Notes: a model not told the origin generated them from the letters alone. Positions 34,343 to 43,782 are shown, counted from the first letter of the stretch. The stretch is DNA of 64,000 bases from Butyricimonas sp. Marseille-P3923 (GCF_900184685.1 NZ_FXXL01000005.1:310001-374000); one strand, 5' to 3'. Numbers and translations: made by a program.

Positions 34343-34358
34343 TGGCATAGGAATTGTC
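34343..34358 (+). promoter_or_regulatory. Sigma-54-like site upstream of lon
   Basis: TGGCAT-N5-TTGTC resembles the -24/-12 element of sigma-54 promoters (TGGCAY-N5-TTGCW) with T for C in the -12 GC. About 130 bp upstream of the lon ATG. A tentative call. Confidence 0.3.
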
Positions 34359-34491
34359 CTATTAAGTAATGGTTTATTTTTCAGGATTTTTTTGCCAAAA
34401 TGGCAGTCCTCCGATTCAAGGCTAATCAAGGGACTCCCGAAAGAAACCAAATCACACGAAGAAACAACTACAAATAGATAAGGAGATTATA

Positions 34492-36906
34492 ATGAGCAAT
34501 ATAGATTTAAAAGATTTTTTACAAGATAATTTATCAGAGGAAAATCAGGATTATTTATCTATACTGGGTGACGAGAAAGAGATGCTGAACGATCACAGTA
34601 ATATACCTGACACTCTGCCAATTTTACCACTACGGAATACCGTGTTATTTCCGGGGGTAATTATCCCAATCAATATCGGTAGGGAAAAATCGCTAAAACT
34701 GGTACGTTTCGCTTACAAGCAAAGCGCATTAATCGGTGTCATCGCACAAAAGGATATCCTCACGGAAAACCCGCAGCAAACCGATCTGTACACGACAGGT
34801 ACGGTCGCTTCCGTGCTAAGATTGCTAGAGATGCCCGACGGAACGACCACAGCTATTATCCAAGGGAAAAGACGCTTCCATTTGGATGACATCTTGTATG
34901 ATGAACCCTATCACGTGGGTAAAATCATCGTGAAAGAAGAGGAAAAAATACACACGGAAGATCAGGAATACAATGCCATTTCCGAAGCCCTAAAGGATAT
35001 GGCAATGAAAATCGTGAGATTTTCCAGCAATATTCCCAACGAGGCAGGCTTCGCCTTGAAAAATATCGAGAGCATGTTATTCCTTGTCAATTTCATATCT
35101 TCAAACACAGAGATTGATTACAGGGATAAACAAGAATTGCTCGAAATCGACAGATTGAAAGAACGGGCAAACAAATTACTGGAACTACTGGGCAAACAAG
35201 TCAAAGTTCTGGAATTAAAAGAGGATATTCAACAAAAGGTCAAGGTCGACCTTGATAAACAACAAAGAGAATACCTGCTTCATCAACAGATGAAGACTAT
35301 CCAGAACGAGTTGGGCGCAAATCCCGTGGACGAAGACCTGCAAGAACTGGAAGAGGCCGCATCAAAGAAAAAATGGCCGAAGAACGTGGAAGAAATATTC
35401 CGCAAGGAACTCCAAAAACTGAAACGCCAGAACCCGTCAACCCCGGACTATTCAGTGCAATTCAATTACGTGAAGGAATTGACCGAGTTGCCGTGGGAGC
35501 ACTATTCGGAAGACAATTTTGATTTGAAAAAAGCATCCGAAATACTGGATGCCGACCACTACGGGCTGGATAAGGTGAAAGAGCGCATTCTGGAATACCT
35601 TGCCGTGTTAAAACTGAAAGGAGATATGAAATCCCCGATTCTCTGCCTGTACGGCCCCCCGGGTGTGGGTAAAACCTCTCTCGGCAAATCCGTTGCACGT
35701 GCCTTAAACCGGGAATTCGTTCGCATGTCATTAGGCGGCTTGCATGACGAATCCGAAATCCGGGGACACCGCCGTACATACATCGGTGCCATGCCGGGTA
35801 GGATTATACAAAGTATCAAAAAAGCAGGGACCTCGAACCCCGTGTTTATTCTGGACGAAATCGACAAGGTAGGACAGGATTTCAGGGGAGATCCGCAGTC
35901 TGCATTATTGGAAGTACTTGACCCAGAACAGAACACGGCTTTTCATGACAATTATTTGGATATCGATTATGATTTATCAAAAGTCATGTTCATCGCCACG
36001 GCGAATGACATCTCCACGATCGCTCCCCCGTTGAGAGATCGTATGGAAATGATAGAGGTCAGCGGCTATCTTATGGAAGAAAAGATCGAAATTGCCAAAC
36101 GTCACCTGATCCCGAAGCAACTGGCAAATCACGGGCTAAAAGCAGAACAGATCACATTCTCGGATGATATATTGAACTATATTATCGACAAATACACCCG
36201 TGAATCCGGCGTGCGCGGTTTAGACAAAACCTTGGCTAAGATTATGCGCCAAGTGGCTAAAAACGTGGCCTTAGACCCCAGCTTCACGGTGCAACCGACA
36301 AAAGATACCGTGGAAGAATACCTCGGAACTCCTATCTTTACCAGAGAAGAATACCAAGGAAATGAACTACCGGGTGTTGTGACAGGCTTGGCTTGGACTG
36401 CCGTGGGCGGAGAAATTCTATACGTGGAATCGAGTATCAGCAAAGGCAAAGGACAATTAACCATGACCGGAAGCCTCGGTGACGTGATGAAAGAATCTGC
36501 CACGCTGGCATTGGAATATATTAAATCACACGCCGAAGAATTGGGCATCAACCCCGCGGCAATAGAGGAACATAACATTCACATTCACGTTCCGGCAGGC
36601 GCCGTACCCAAAGACGGTCCTTCGGCAGGTATCACCATGGTGACCTCCTTGGCATCATCACTGACCGGACGAAAAGTGAAAAAAGCTCTTGCTATGACCG
36701 GAGAGATCACCCTGCGCGGCAAAGTCCTTCCGGTAGGCGGCATCCGTGAAAAAATCCTCGCCGCCAAGCGAGCCGGAATCAAAGAGATTATCCTCTGCTG
36801 CGAGAACAAAAAAGACATCGACGAAATCAAAAAGGAATATGTTTCGGGTATCACCTTCCATTTCGTCAACCACATCCGGGAAGTACTGGAAATCGCATTG
36901 ATTTAA
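34492..36906 (+). CDS. lon: Endopeptidase La (Lon protease)
   Basis: This 804-residue ATP-dependent protease degrades misfolded and regulatory proteins in the cytoplasm. It has an N-terminal substrate domain (about 40-240, DTLPILPLRNTVLFPGVIIPI), a coiled-coil (about 240-300), an AAA+ module with Walker A GPPGVGKTS at about 386 and Walker B FILDEIDKVG, and a protease domain with the Ser-Lys dyad (PKDGPSAG, Ser near 709; GGIREKILAAKRAG, Lys near 751). Length and order are typical of bacterial LonA. The start follows an AAGGAG-like ribosome binding site. Confidence 0.97.
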   Translation: MSNIDLKDFLQDNLSEENQDYLSILGDEKEMLNDHSNIPDTLPILPLRNTVLFPGVIIPINIGREKSLKLVRFAYKQSALIGVIAQKDILTENPQQTDLYTTGTVASVLRLLEMPDGTTTAIIQGKRRFHLDDILYDEPYHVGKIIVKEEEKIHTEDQEYNAISEALKDMAMKIVRFSSNIPNEAGFALKNIESMLFLVNFISSNTEIDYRDKQELLEIDRLKERANKLLELLGKQVKVLELKEDIQQKVKVDLDKQQREYLLHQQMKTIQNELGANPVDEDLQELEEAASKKKWPKNVEEIFRKELQKLKRQNPSTPDYSVQFNYVKELTELPWEHYSEDNFDLKKASEILDADHYGLDKVKERILEYLAVLKLKGDMKSPILCLYGPPGVGKTSLGKSVARALNREFVRMSLGGLHDESEIRGHRRTYIGAMPGRIIQSIKKAGTSNPVFILDEIDKVGQDFRGDPQSALLEVLDPEQNTAFHDNYLDIDYDLSKVMFIATANDISTIAPPLRDRMEMIEVSGYLMEEKIEIAKRHLIPKQLANHGLKAEQITFSDDILNYIIDKYTRESGVRGLDKTLAKIMRQVAKNVALDPSFTVQPTKDTVEEYLGTPIFTREEYQGNELPGVVTGLAWTAVGGEILYVESSISKGKGQLTMTGSLGDVMKESATLALEYIKSHAEELGINPAAIEEHNIHIHVPAGAVPKDGPSAGITMVTSLASSLTGRKVKKALAMTGEITLRGKVLPVGGIREKILAAKRAGIKEIILCCENKKDIDEIKKEYVSGITFHFVNHIREVLEIALI

Positions 36907-36914
36907 AAATAACT

Positions 36915-37018
36915 GGGATTTACGTCTGAAATACTCAGACGTAAACCCACATGACTGACTAGTTCAAATCGCTTGATTTGAATATTGGTACTATTCTCAT
37001 CAAAATTTGAAGAGAATA
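36915..37018 (+). terminator. Three tandem hairpins after lon
   Basis: First: 36915-36929 with 36934-36948, core TTACGTCTGA/TCAGACGTAA. Second: TTCAAATC-GCTT-GATTTGAA (36963-36982). Third: TATTCTC (36992-36998)/GAGAATA (37012-37018) enclosing the palindrome TCAAAATTTGA. They probably end the lon transcript, though none has a proper T-run. Confidence 0.55.
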
Positions 37019-37062
37019 AAAAAATAATCCTAATAACGCCTCTCGTGAAAAACATCGTCCAA

Positions 37063-37731
37063 TTACACCCTATTCTTTCGGTTCCAAGGCTTCTCACTAT
37101 ATTCCTTCTTTATCCCTTTCGTTATCGGGTCGTATCGATTTAATTTACCAATTTGCTCAGACCAATAATCGTTTTTACGATCAACATAACGAAAATCGTA
37201 AAAACAATATTTCTTTTCTTTAAATATACTTCTATCATTACAACGTACTGCACTTTGCACACACACGTCATTATCAATATTTTCCAATTTCACAATTCTC
37301 GGAAAATTACTCTCGTTCGTGTAATTTATCAAAGCATCCATACAATCCCACGGACCAGTAACCACAGTACGTAGACCATCCTCGTCAATTCGCAGTAAAG
37401 AACGAATTAGGATACCTCCCCCACGTGATTTCTCTGTACCAGAATCCACTCTCCCCGTGAAACAAATATCCAAACCACTAGCATGCACGAAAAATGTACC
37501 CGAAACTTTGCAATTACGAGCATAAACAAAAGGACGATTACCAAACTCTAAAACATCTTTATGCTCTGGACTGAAATAATAAAACTCTACCTCGAGGAAA
37601 CGATATTCCACACTACCTTGTTTGATACAAAATCCACGAAAAAGCTGTTTCGCAATATCCTCGAAAATCTCGCTAGCATTACTCTCCGTGAGGTTATGCA
37701 CATTCTCCAATACATTTTGTAACGTTGTCAT
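37063..37731 (-). CDS. Uncharacterised protein with HxSGLDI/GGILIRSL motif
   Basis: This 222-residue soluble protein without signal peptide or membrane span was not assigned to any named family. Notable parts are an N-terminal helical piece (1-35), SVEYRFLEVEFYYFSPEH with a shape of alternating strands, FFVHASGLDICFTG at about 80-93 and GGGILIRSLLRID near 103-115. The His-x-Ser-Gly-x-Asp and the GGILIR pattern recall conserved hypothetical proteins of Bacteroidetes. The tail from 190 is basic. Codon use and AT content differ from the neighbours, and the gene lies beside a 680-bp decayed-looking gap, so it may be of foreign origin. Confidence 0.6.
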   Translation of the reverse strand: MTTLQNVLENVHNLTESNASEIFEDIAKQLFRGFCIKQGSVEYRFLEVEFYYFSPEHKDVLEFGNRPFVYARNCKVSGTFFVHASGLDICFTGRVDSGTEKSRGGGILIRSLLRIDEDGLRTVVTGPWDCMDALINYTNESNFPRIVKLENIDNDVCVQSAVRCNDRSIFKEKKYCFYDFRYVDRKNDYWSEQIGKLNRYDPITKGIKKEYSEKPWNRKNRV

Positions 37732-37734
37732 TTC

Positions 37735-38418
37735 TTGCGTTCAATTAATCAATCAACAATTCTTTGCAACAAACATACCTTCCCCTCGATACAAATCTAA
37801 TAATAATTTCCGCACAGGAATTCCCAGAGCCTAGACATTGCTCACACGGGAGGTATTGTTCTATAGTGACAGTTCGGTTCGGAAACATCGAATTTGTAAA
37901 GGTCACCATAAAGATCCGTGTATATATTCCCATTGCCGTCAGAATAAGTGGGGTCCTACTTACTCGACGGATAGCCAAAAATTTTCGTTCGAGCAAGGGG
38001 TGATGGAAGAGGAAAGCCGCCCTCATCACATATCTTCCATCGGAAACAAACGTTTTTCTATTTCATACTTGAACAACACTTTCTTCCGCATACAATCCCA
38101 CGATATCAATTTTATCTTGTTCCTTACTACCCTTCCCTTGCCACCACATCCAACGCAACTAACTCTTTTTCTCTATTATAAAATTTCATATTTGTCCTCC
38201 AATCAGTTTAATCAAACAAAATTGCCAAATTTTACAGCCGCAAAATTTACCACTGTAAAATTTCAAAGTCAATATAAAGTTATGAATAATCAACACATTA
38301 TTAGTTTTTCCTATACACACATAGAATAATTCAATTAGATTTATCATACATATCAAGAAAAACTATATATCTTTGTATCGAGAAAACAAATTAATAACAA
38401 TCATAAACACACTAAACA
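37735..38418. other. Gene-poor gap, possible decayed gene and ahpC leader
   Basis: No intact gene was found. On the minus strand at about 37842-37955 a frame closed by stops on both sides reads DPTYSDGNGNIYTDLYGDL, which looks protein-like; other frames nearby give short, plausible pieces (for example ALGIPVRKLLLDLYRGEG at about 37770-37830), as expected for a gene broken by frameshifts. From about 38100 the DNA is AT-rich, with an inverted repeat AAATTTTACA/TGTAAAATTT (38227-38236, 38254-38263) and then the ahpC promoter. Confidence 0.4.
38369..38376 (+). promoter_or_regulatory. -7 box of ahpC
   Basis: TATCTTTG matches TAnnTTTG and is 43 bp before the ahpC ATG. No -33 TTTG at 19 bp, as expected for a promoter that needs an activator (OxyR in Bacteroides). 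Confidence 0.5.
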
Positions 38419-38985
38419 ATGGAACCAATTATCAATTCACAAATTCCGGAATTCAAAGTTCAAGCTTTTCACAATGGTAATTTCAAAACTGTAAGCAGCG
38501 ACGACGTAAAAGGGAAATGGGCTATTTTCTTCTTCTATCCCGCTGACTTCACTTTTGTATGCCCGACCGAACTGGTAGACGTGGCAGAGAAATACGAGCA
38601 ATTCCAGAAAATGGGAGTAGAGGTTTATTCCGTGAGCACAGACTCACACTTCGTACACAAAGCATGGCACGATGCTTCTGAAAGTATTCGTAAAATCAAC
38701 TACCCGATGCTTGCAGACCCGACCGGGGTATTGAGTCGCGCATTCGGCGTAATGATTGAGGAAGAGGGAATGGCATACCGCGGAACTTTCGTGGTAAACC
38801 CGGAAGGGAAAATCAAAATTGCTGAAATCCACGACAACAATATCGGACGTAACGCGGACGAATTACTACGAAAAGTGGAAGCAGCTTTATTCGTGGCAGA
38901 ACACCCGAATGAAGTATGCCCCGCGAAATGGAAAAAAGGTGCGACCACGCTAAAACCAAGCATCGATTTAGTCGGTAAAATTTAA
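38419..38985 (+). CDS. ahpC: Alkyl hydroperoxide reductase C (peroxiredoxin)
   Basis: This 188-residue typical 2-Cys peroxiredoxin detoxifies hydrogen peroxide and organic peroxides. The peroxidatic Cys lies in DFTFVCPTELVDV (about residue 49) and the resolving Cys in EVCPAKWKKG near 168. PxxxT/S region, GVMIEEEGMAYRGTFVVNPEG and Arg of the active site are present. It works with AhpF, encoded 49 bp downstream past a hairpin terminator, which would let AhpC be made in excess. Confidence 0.97.
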   Translation: MEPIINSQIPEFKVQAFHNGNFKTVSSDDVKGKWAIFFFYPADFTFVCPTELVDVAEKYEQFQKMGVEVYSVSTDSHFVHKAWHDASESIRKINYPMLADPTGVLSRAFGVMIEEEGMAYRGTFVVNPEGKIKIAEIHDNNIGRNADELLRKVEAALFVAEHPNEVCPAKWKKGATTLKPSIDLVGKI

Positions 38986-38998
38986 CAGAATCACGCGA

Positions 38999-39030
38999 AA
39001 GCCGACGAAACCACATCGTCGGCTTTTTTT
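38999..39030 (+). terminator. Terminator/attenuator between ahpC and ahpF
   Basis: Stem AAGCCGACGA (38999-39008) / TCGTCGGCTT (39016-39025), 7-nt loop, followed by T5. It ends 4 bp before the ahpF start, so ahpF needs readthrough, and its expression is likely lower than that of ahpC. Confidence 0.88.
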
Positions 39031-39034
39031 AACA

Positions 39035-40597
39035 ATGAATCACATGCTAGATACGACACTAAAGAACCAGCTAAAAACTATTTTCGAGGGATTGGAAGCA
39101 ACATACACGTTTGATGTCATTGTTGCACCTCAACACGAGAATCGCCAAGAACTCTTGGAAATATTAAACGACGTTAGCGAATGCTCCGATAAAATATCGT
39201 GCAAACTCACGGAAGGAGACGGGCTAGCGTTCACGATCTTAAAGAACGAAGAAAAAACAGGTATAAAATTCCGGGGTGTTCCCAATGGACACGAGTTCAC
39301 CTCTTTGTTGCTCGCCATCATGAATCTGGAGGGCAAAGGCAAAAACTTCCCGGATGAAACCACCTGTAACAGGGTAAAAGCCTTGAAAGGCCCCATTCAC
39401 TTGACAACCTACGTTTCACTGACTTGCACGAACTGCCCGGATGTCATTCAAGCTCTGAATGCCATGACCACGTTGAATGACCAAATCACGCACGAGATGG
39501 TGGACGGAGCAATCAATCAGGCTGAAGTAGAGGCTTCAAATATACAAGGTGTACCTTCCGTGTTTGCCGACGGGAAATTGATTCATGTCGGACGGGGAGA
39601 ATTCGGGGAATTATTGAGTAAACTGGAAAACCAATACGGTAGCAACGAGGACACGATTGATACCACCGAAAAACACTATGACGTGATTGTCGTCGGCGGA
39701 GGACCCGCGGGGGCAGCCGCAGCCATTTATTCGGCACGCAAGGGGTTGAATGTAGCTATCGTGGCTGAACGCGTAGGCGGGCAGGTAAAAGAAACCGTGG
39801 GTATCGAGAACCTGATATCCGTACCCGAAACAACCGGTAGCCTATTGGCCGAAAACATTAGAACACATATTCAGCGCTACCCGATAGACCTGTTGGAACA
39901 TCGCCGGATAGAGAAAGTTGAAATCGAGAAGAATCAGAAAATATTATCCACGGCAAAAGGGGAGAAATTCATCGCTCCGGCAGTCATTATTGCCACGGGA
40001 GCAAGTTGGAGAAAATTAAACGTGGCGGGTGAGGCAGAATATACAGGTAGAGGCGTTGCCTTCTGCCCGCATTGTGACGGACCTTTCTATAAAGGTAAAC
40101 AGGTAGCCGTTATCGGCGGGGGCAATTCGGGGATTGAAGCAGCAATTGATTTGGCGGGAATTTGTTCAAAAGTAACAGTTCTGGAATTCCTCGAGGAATT
40201 AAAAGCTGACCAAGTACTACAAGAAAAAGTAAAGAGCCTGTCGAACGTGGAAGTATTCACCAACTCGCAAACTTTGGAAATCATCGGGAATGGAGAAAAA
40301 GTAACCGGGATACAAGTGAAAGACCGCAAGACAGAAGAAAGTAGAGTAATCACCTTGGACGGGATATTCGTTCAAATCGGATTGGTTCCGAATAGTGGAG
40401 CGTTCCGTGAAGTAGTGGATACCAACCGTCCCGGAGAAATAGTGATTGACGCGCATTGCCGCACGAACATTCCGGGCATATACGCGGCAGGAGATGTATC
40501 TTCGGTACCTTACAAACAAATTATCATAGCTATGGGTGAAGGAGCGAAAGCCGCACTTTCCGCTTTTGAAGACCGTACACGTGGGGTGCTGGATTAG
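39035..40597 (+). CDS. ahpF: Alkyl hydroperoxide reductase subunit F
   Basis: This 520-residue flavoprotein passes electrons from NADH to AhpC. The N-terminal double thioredoxin-fold region (1-195) has the redox pair CTNC (SLTCTNCPDVIQ). Then comes the FAD domain with VIVVGGGPAGAAAAIYSARKG at about 208, the catalytic CPHC in AFCPHCDGPFYKG and the NADH-binding VAVIGGGNSGIEAAIDLAG. Alternative ATG at 39044. It lies behind a terminator-like hairpin after ahpC. Confidence 0.97.
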   Translation: MNHMLDTTLKNQLKTIFEGLEATYTFDVIVAPQHENRQELLEILNDVSECSDKISCKLTEGDGLAFTILKNEEKTGIKFRGVPNGHEFTSLLLAIMNLEGKGKNFPDETTCNRVKALKGPIHLTTYVSLTCTNCPDVIQALNAMTTLNDQITHEMVDGAINQAEVEASNIQGVPSVFADGKLIHVGRGEFGELLSKLENQYGSNEDTIDTTEKHYDVIVVGGGPAGAAAAIYSARKGLNVAIVAERVGGQVKETVGIENLISVPETTGSLLAENIRTHIQRYPIDLLEHRRIEKVEIEKNQKILSTAKGEKFIAPAVIIATGASWRKLNVAGEAEYTGRGVAFCPHCDGPFYKGKQVAVIGGGNSGIEAAIDLAGICSKVTVLEFLEELKADQVLQEKVKSLSNVEVFTNSQTLEIIGNGEKVTGIQVKDRKTEESRVITLDGIFVQIGLVPNSGAFREVVDTNRPGEIVIDAHCRTNIPGIYAAGDVSSVPYKQIIIAMGEGAKAALSAFEDRTRGVLD

Positions 40598-40723
40598 TTT
40601 ATAAAGTTTATAAAGTTTGTAAGGTTTATAAGGTTCATAACGGCAACTTTCGTTGCCGTTAAATTCTGTCCGAAGAATACCTGTAACTTTATAAACTTTA
40701 TGAACTTTATAAACCTTAGGAAC
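40596..40723. repeat. Intergenic element with inverted 9-bp iterons (copy 2)
   Basis: Five 9-bp units of type AGTTTATAA on the left, about four of type CTTTATAAA/CTTTATGAA inverted on the right, with a central hairpin AACGGCAAC-TTTC-GTTGCCGTT. It lies between the convergent 3' ends of ahpF and the AI-2E-type gene. Confidence 0.85.
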
Positions 40724-40732
40724 CCGGTGAAC

Positions 40733-41836
40733 TCATTCCAAACTCTTCGTGAGTGACTTCACGAGTTTATATTTATTAAAAAACTCCCTCAATATTACCC
40801 TCAACACGGTATAACCCGGAATGGCAAGAATCATTCCCGGAATCCCGGCCAAGTTTCCCGCGATTAATATCACCAGAAAAATTTCCATCGGGTGAGCATG
40901 CACGCTATTCCCGTAAATCAAGGGCTGCAAAATTACATTATCAATCAATTGCGTGATAATAAATACGATACTCATATAAATCAGTAAAGGAAATACCACC
41001 GTGTAGAAATCCACGTCCACGTTCGTGGCAATTCCCACCGAAAGCCCGAAGGCCGCACCGATAAGCGGTCCGATATACGGGATTACATTTGTTATTCCGG
41101 TCATCAACCCGATTAACACGGCATTATTGAACGGCAAGCCGATGATGGTCAGCCCCATGATATTCAAACCCATGACAATCAACACCTCGAAAGTAATCCC
41201 TATAAAGTAACGAACCAGCAATTTCTGTATAGAATCAAGTGCTTTCCCCACCCCCTCGCCATAACGTGTTGGCACAACAGCCAACAACATCTTATAAAAA
41301 AGATTGCTGTCCTTCAAAAAGAAGAACGCCATAAACGTCACCGAAAAAAGGGCGATAAAAATACTGCTGATAGTCCCCGCCAAAGAGCCGAACAAATTTC
41401 TAATCTGTGTAACGTCCACCACGGATTTGAGATTCTTCACGATATACTCTTTTACATCCTGATTGGCATCTATAATCCCGAAATGCTTCAATCCCTCTTC
41501 CAAATCGGCCAAAGGGTCTTCCAGCTTGTTCACGATATTCGTGATACTGATATCGCTTAACGACTGAAATTCCTGACTAACCAACGGTATCACCGTGTAA
41601 AAGAAAAGAATACAGACAAACCATATACAAACTAAAGCAATCCCCGCCCTCAACCCGTTCGGTATGCGCTTACCTTTTATTTCAATCTTCCCCAGAAGCT
41701 CGATAATCGGATGCCCGAAAAACGAGAGCACGACCGCCACCAGTATATAAGCGATAATCGAAGAAAAGTACCAACATAAAAATCCGACCGCCAACAGTGC
41801 CAATCCCCCCAAACAATATTTTCCTGCATTATTCAT
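40733..41836 (-). CDS. AI-2E family transporter (PerM/YdiK type)
   Basis: This 367-residue inner-membrane protein has about eight spans: two at the N-terminus (CLGGLALLAVGFLCWYFSSIIAYILVAVVLSFFGHP), one at about 65-85, a long soluble loop (95-150, DISITNIVNKLEDPLADLE), then five spans between 155 and 345. The segment TNVIPYIGPLIGAAFG is the characteristic PxxGP motif of the family. Members export autoinducer-2 or act as Na+/H+ antiporters; which applies here cannot be read. It is a single gene. Confidence 0.9.
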   Translation of the reverse strand: MNNAGKYCLGGLALLAVGFLCWYFSSIIAYILVAVVLSFFGHPIIELLGKIEIKGKRIPNGLRAGIALVCIWFVCILFFYTVIPLVSQEFQSLSDISITNIVNKLEDPLADLEEGLKHFGIIDANQDVKEYIVKNLKSVVDVTQIRNLFGSLAGTISSIFIALFSVTFMAFFFLKDSNLFYKMLLAVVPTRYGEGVGKALDSIQKLLVRYFIGITFEVLIVMGLNIMGLTIIGLPFNNAVLIGLMTGITNVIPYIGPLIGAAFGLSVGIATNVDVDFYTVVFPLLIYMSIVFIITQLIDNVILQPLIYGNSVHAHPMEIFLVILIAGNLAGIPGMILAIPGYTVLRVILREFFNKYKLVKSLTKSLE

Positions 41837-41963
41837 AATTCAATTTTACATTACCGGGTTAAAACTACCCCACGTGTAGAAACAAAATTAGACAAATAAA
41901 TTTATCCTATACACGCATAAGTATTATTTATGCAAAAAAAATCGAACTTAGAAAAAACATTTA

Positions 41964-41971
41964 TACCTTTG
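41964..41971 (+). promoter_or_regulatory. -7 box of cyd operon
   Basis: TACCTTTG matches TAnnTTTG, 41 bp before the DUF4492 ATG. The -33 position has no TTTG, consistent with regulated expression. Confidence 0.5.
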
Positions 41972-42011
41972 GTAACGTTCTTACATAGATAAACAATAAA
42001 AACTGCCGTGT

Positions 42012-42221
42012 ATGTTAAAAAAGGCTTGGTATCTTTACTATGACGGATTTAAGAATATGCCCCGCTGGGGACGTACTCTTTGGCTTATCATCATTATTAA
42101 ACTGAGTATCATGTTTTTGGTATTTAAACTCTGGTTGATGCCAAACTACCTCAACTCCCACTATGACAGTGCCGAGGCAAAAAGCGAGCACGTTTTCAAA
42201 GAATTAACAACAAAACCTTAA
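42012..42221 (+). CDS. DUF4492 small membrane protein, cyd-associated
   Basis: This 69-residue protein has one membrane span at about 22-43 (LWLIIIIKLSIMFLVFKLWL) and a conserved start AWYLYYDGFKNMPRWGR. The family (DUF4492) is found almost only in front of cydA in Bacteroidetes, with the stop here 4 bp before the cydA ATG. A role in assembly or stability of cytochrome bd, like CydX of Proteobacteria, is likely from context, not shown by the sequence. Confidence 0.88.
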   Translation: MLKKAWYLYYDGFKNMPRWGRTLWLIIIIKLSIMFLVFKLWLMPNYLNSHYDSAEAKSEHVFKELTTKP

Positions 42222-42225
42222 CATT

Positions 42226-43782
42226 ATGCTTCTTGATCTGACAACCACCACTCTAGTGGAGTGGTCACGATGGCAATTCGCCATGACAGCAATCTACCAC
42301 TACATGTTTGTTCCCCTCACGCTGGGATTAGCCTTGATGCTCGCCGTCATGGAAACCATGTGGGTAAAGACAGGTGACGACAGTTGGCTGAAAGCCACCA
42401 AGTTCTGGATGAAATTATTCGGTATTAACTTCGCTATCGGGGTCGCCACCGGACTAATCCTCGAATTCCAGTTCGGGACGAACTGGTCGAATTACTCTTG
42501 GTTCGTGGGCGATATCTTCGGGGCTCCGTTGGCCATCGAGGGTATTATCGCGTTCTTCCTCGAATCCACGTTCGTGGCAGTGATGTTCTTCGGTTGGAAC
42601 AAAGTCGGCAAACGCTTCCATCTCGTATCCACGTGGATGGTATTCGTCGGCGCGAACATCTCAGCCCTATGGATTCTTGTCGCCAACGCTTGGATGCAAA
42701 ACCCCGTCGGCATGGAATTCAACCCGATTACCGCCCGCAACGAAATGGACGATTTTTGGGCAATACTGTTCTCGCCCACGGCAATCAGCAAATTCACTCA
42801 CACGGTAACCTCCGCGTACACGCTTTCCGCCTGTTTCGTGGTAGGTGTCAGTTCATGGTTTATCCTCAAGAAAAGACACCTCGAATTTGCCCGCAAGAGT
42901 ATCATGCTCGCCTCGGTGTTCGGGTTGATCAGTATCATTTTAACCATTTACACGGGTGACAGCAGCGCACAAGACGTAACAAAGACTCAACCCATGAAAT
43001 TCGCCGCCATGGAAGGCTTGAATGAAGGTGGCAGAGGTGCCGCATTCACCGTTATCGGACTCCCGGTAAACGATCCGTCCTTGCCGACAGATAGAATGAA
43101 GAAAATGGAATACGCCATCCATGTACCCAAAGTACTCTCGTTCCTCGGCTATCATGATTTTGACGCCTACATCCCGGGCATTCAGAATATTCTGGACGGC
43201 TACACGTCTCAATCCGGCGTAACCTATCCTTCTTTAGAACAACGCATGGCAAACGGTCGCACCGCGATTGATGCATTGAAGACTTACAAGCAAGCCATAA
43301 AAGAGAATAACCACACGATGGCCGACAGCACATTACAGATATTTAAAGCCAACTACTCCGATTTCGGGTATGGCTATCTTAATTCCCCCTACGATGCCAT
43401 ACCTCATATACCTTTGGTATTTTTCAGTTTCCGTATCATGGTAGGACTGGGAATGCTTTTTGTTTTATTATTCGCCCTCTCTTTGTGGTACGCCAAGAAA
43501 AGAAAATTCGAGAAATTCAAATTCATCCCCTACTTGGCATTATTCTGTGTTCCGATGGCATACGTCGCATCGCAATGCGGCTGGATAGTGGCTGAAGTAG
43601 GACGCCAACCGTGGGTGGTACAAGATTTAATGCCTACCAATGTTGCCGTGACAAAAATTGCATCGACTTGGGTTATGACCACATTCTGGATGTTCGCCGT
43701 ACTCTTCACCGTCCTGCTCATCGCGGAACTGAAGATTATGTTCAACCAAATCAAGAAAGGACCCGAAACAATTGAAAATTGA
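42226..43782 (+). CDS. cydA: Cytochrome bd quinol oxidase subunit I
   Basis: This 518-residue, about nine-span membrane protein carries the hemes of the bd oxidase, which reduces oxygen to water with quinol and lets anaerobes use or remove nanomolar oxygen. Seen: SRWQFAMTAIYHYMFVPLTLGL (heme ligand His in span 1), the fourth-helix GVSSWFILKKRH, a Q-loop of about 110 residues (250-360), and GRQPWVVQDLMPT, the GRQPW family signature. The last codons and stop (TIEN-stop) are formed by an ATTGAAA heptad array. Followed by cydB after 126 bp. Confidence 0.96.
   Translation: MLLDLTTTTLVEWSRWQFAMTAIYHYMFVPLTLGLALMLAVMETMWVKTGDDSWLKATKFWMKLFGINFAIGVATGLILEFQFGTNWSNYSWFVGDIFGAPLAIEGIIAFFLESTFVAVMFFGWNKVGKRFHLVSTWMVFVGANISALWILVANAWMQNPVGMEFNPITARNEMDDFWAILFSPTAISKFTHTVTSAYTLSACFVVGVSSWFILKKRHLEFARKSIMLASVFGLISIILTIYTGDSSAQDVTKTQPMKFAAMEGLNEGGRGAAFTVIGLPVNDPSLPTDRMKKMEYAIHVPKVLSFLGYHDFDAYIPGIQNILDGYTSQSGVTYPSLEQRMANGRTAIDALKTYKQAIKENNHTMADSTLQIFKANYSDFGYGYLNSPYDAIPHIPLVFFSFRIMVGLGMLFVLLFALSLWYAKKRKFEKFKFIPYLALFCVPMAYVASQCGWIVAEVGRQPWVVQDLMPTNVAVTKIASTWVMTTFWMFAVLFTVLLIAELKIMFNQIKKGPETIEN

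Noticed and set aside
37838-38329. 163-residue plus-strand frame in the lon-ahpC gap
   Set aside because: Low-complexity, no domain pattern, and it ends in the AT-rich ahpC leader; probably chance.
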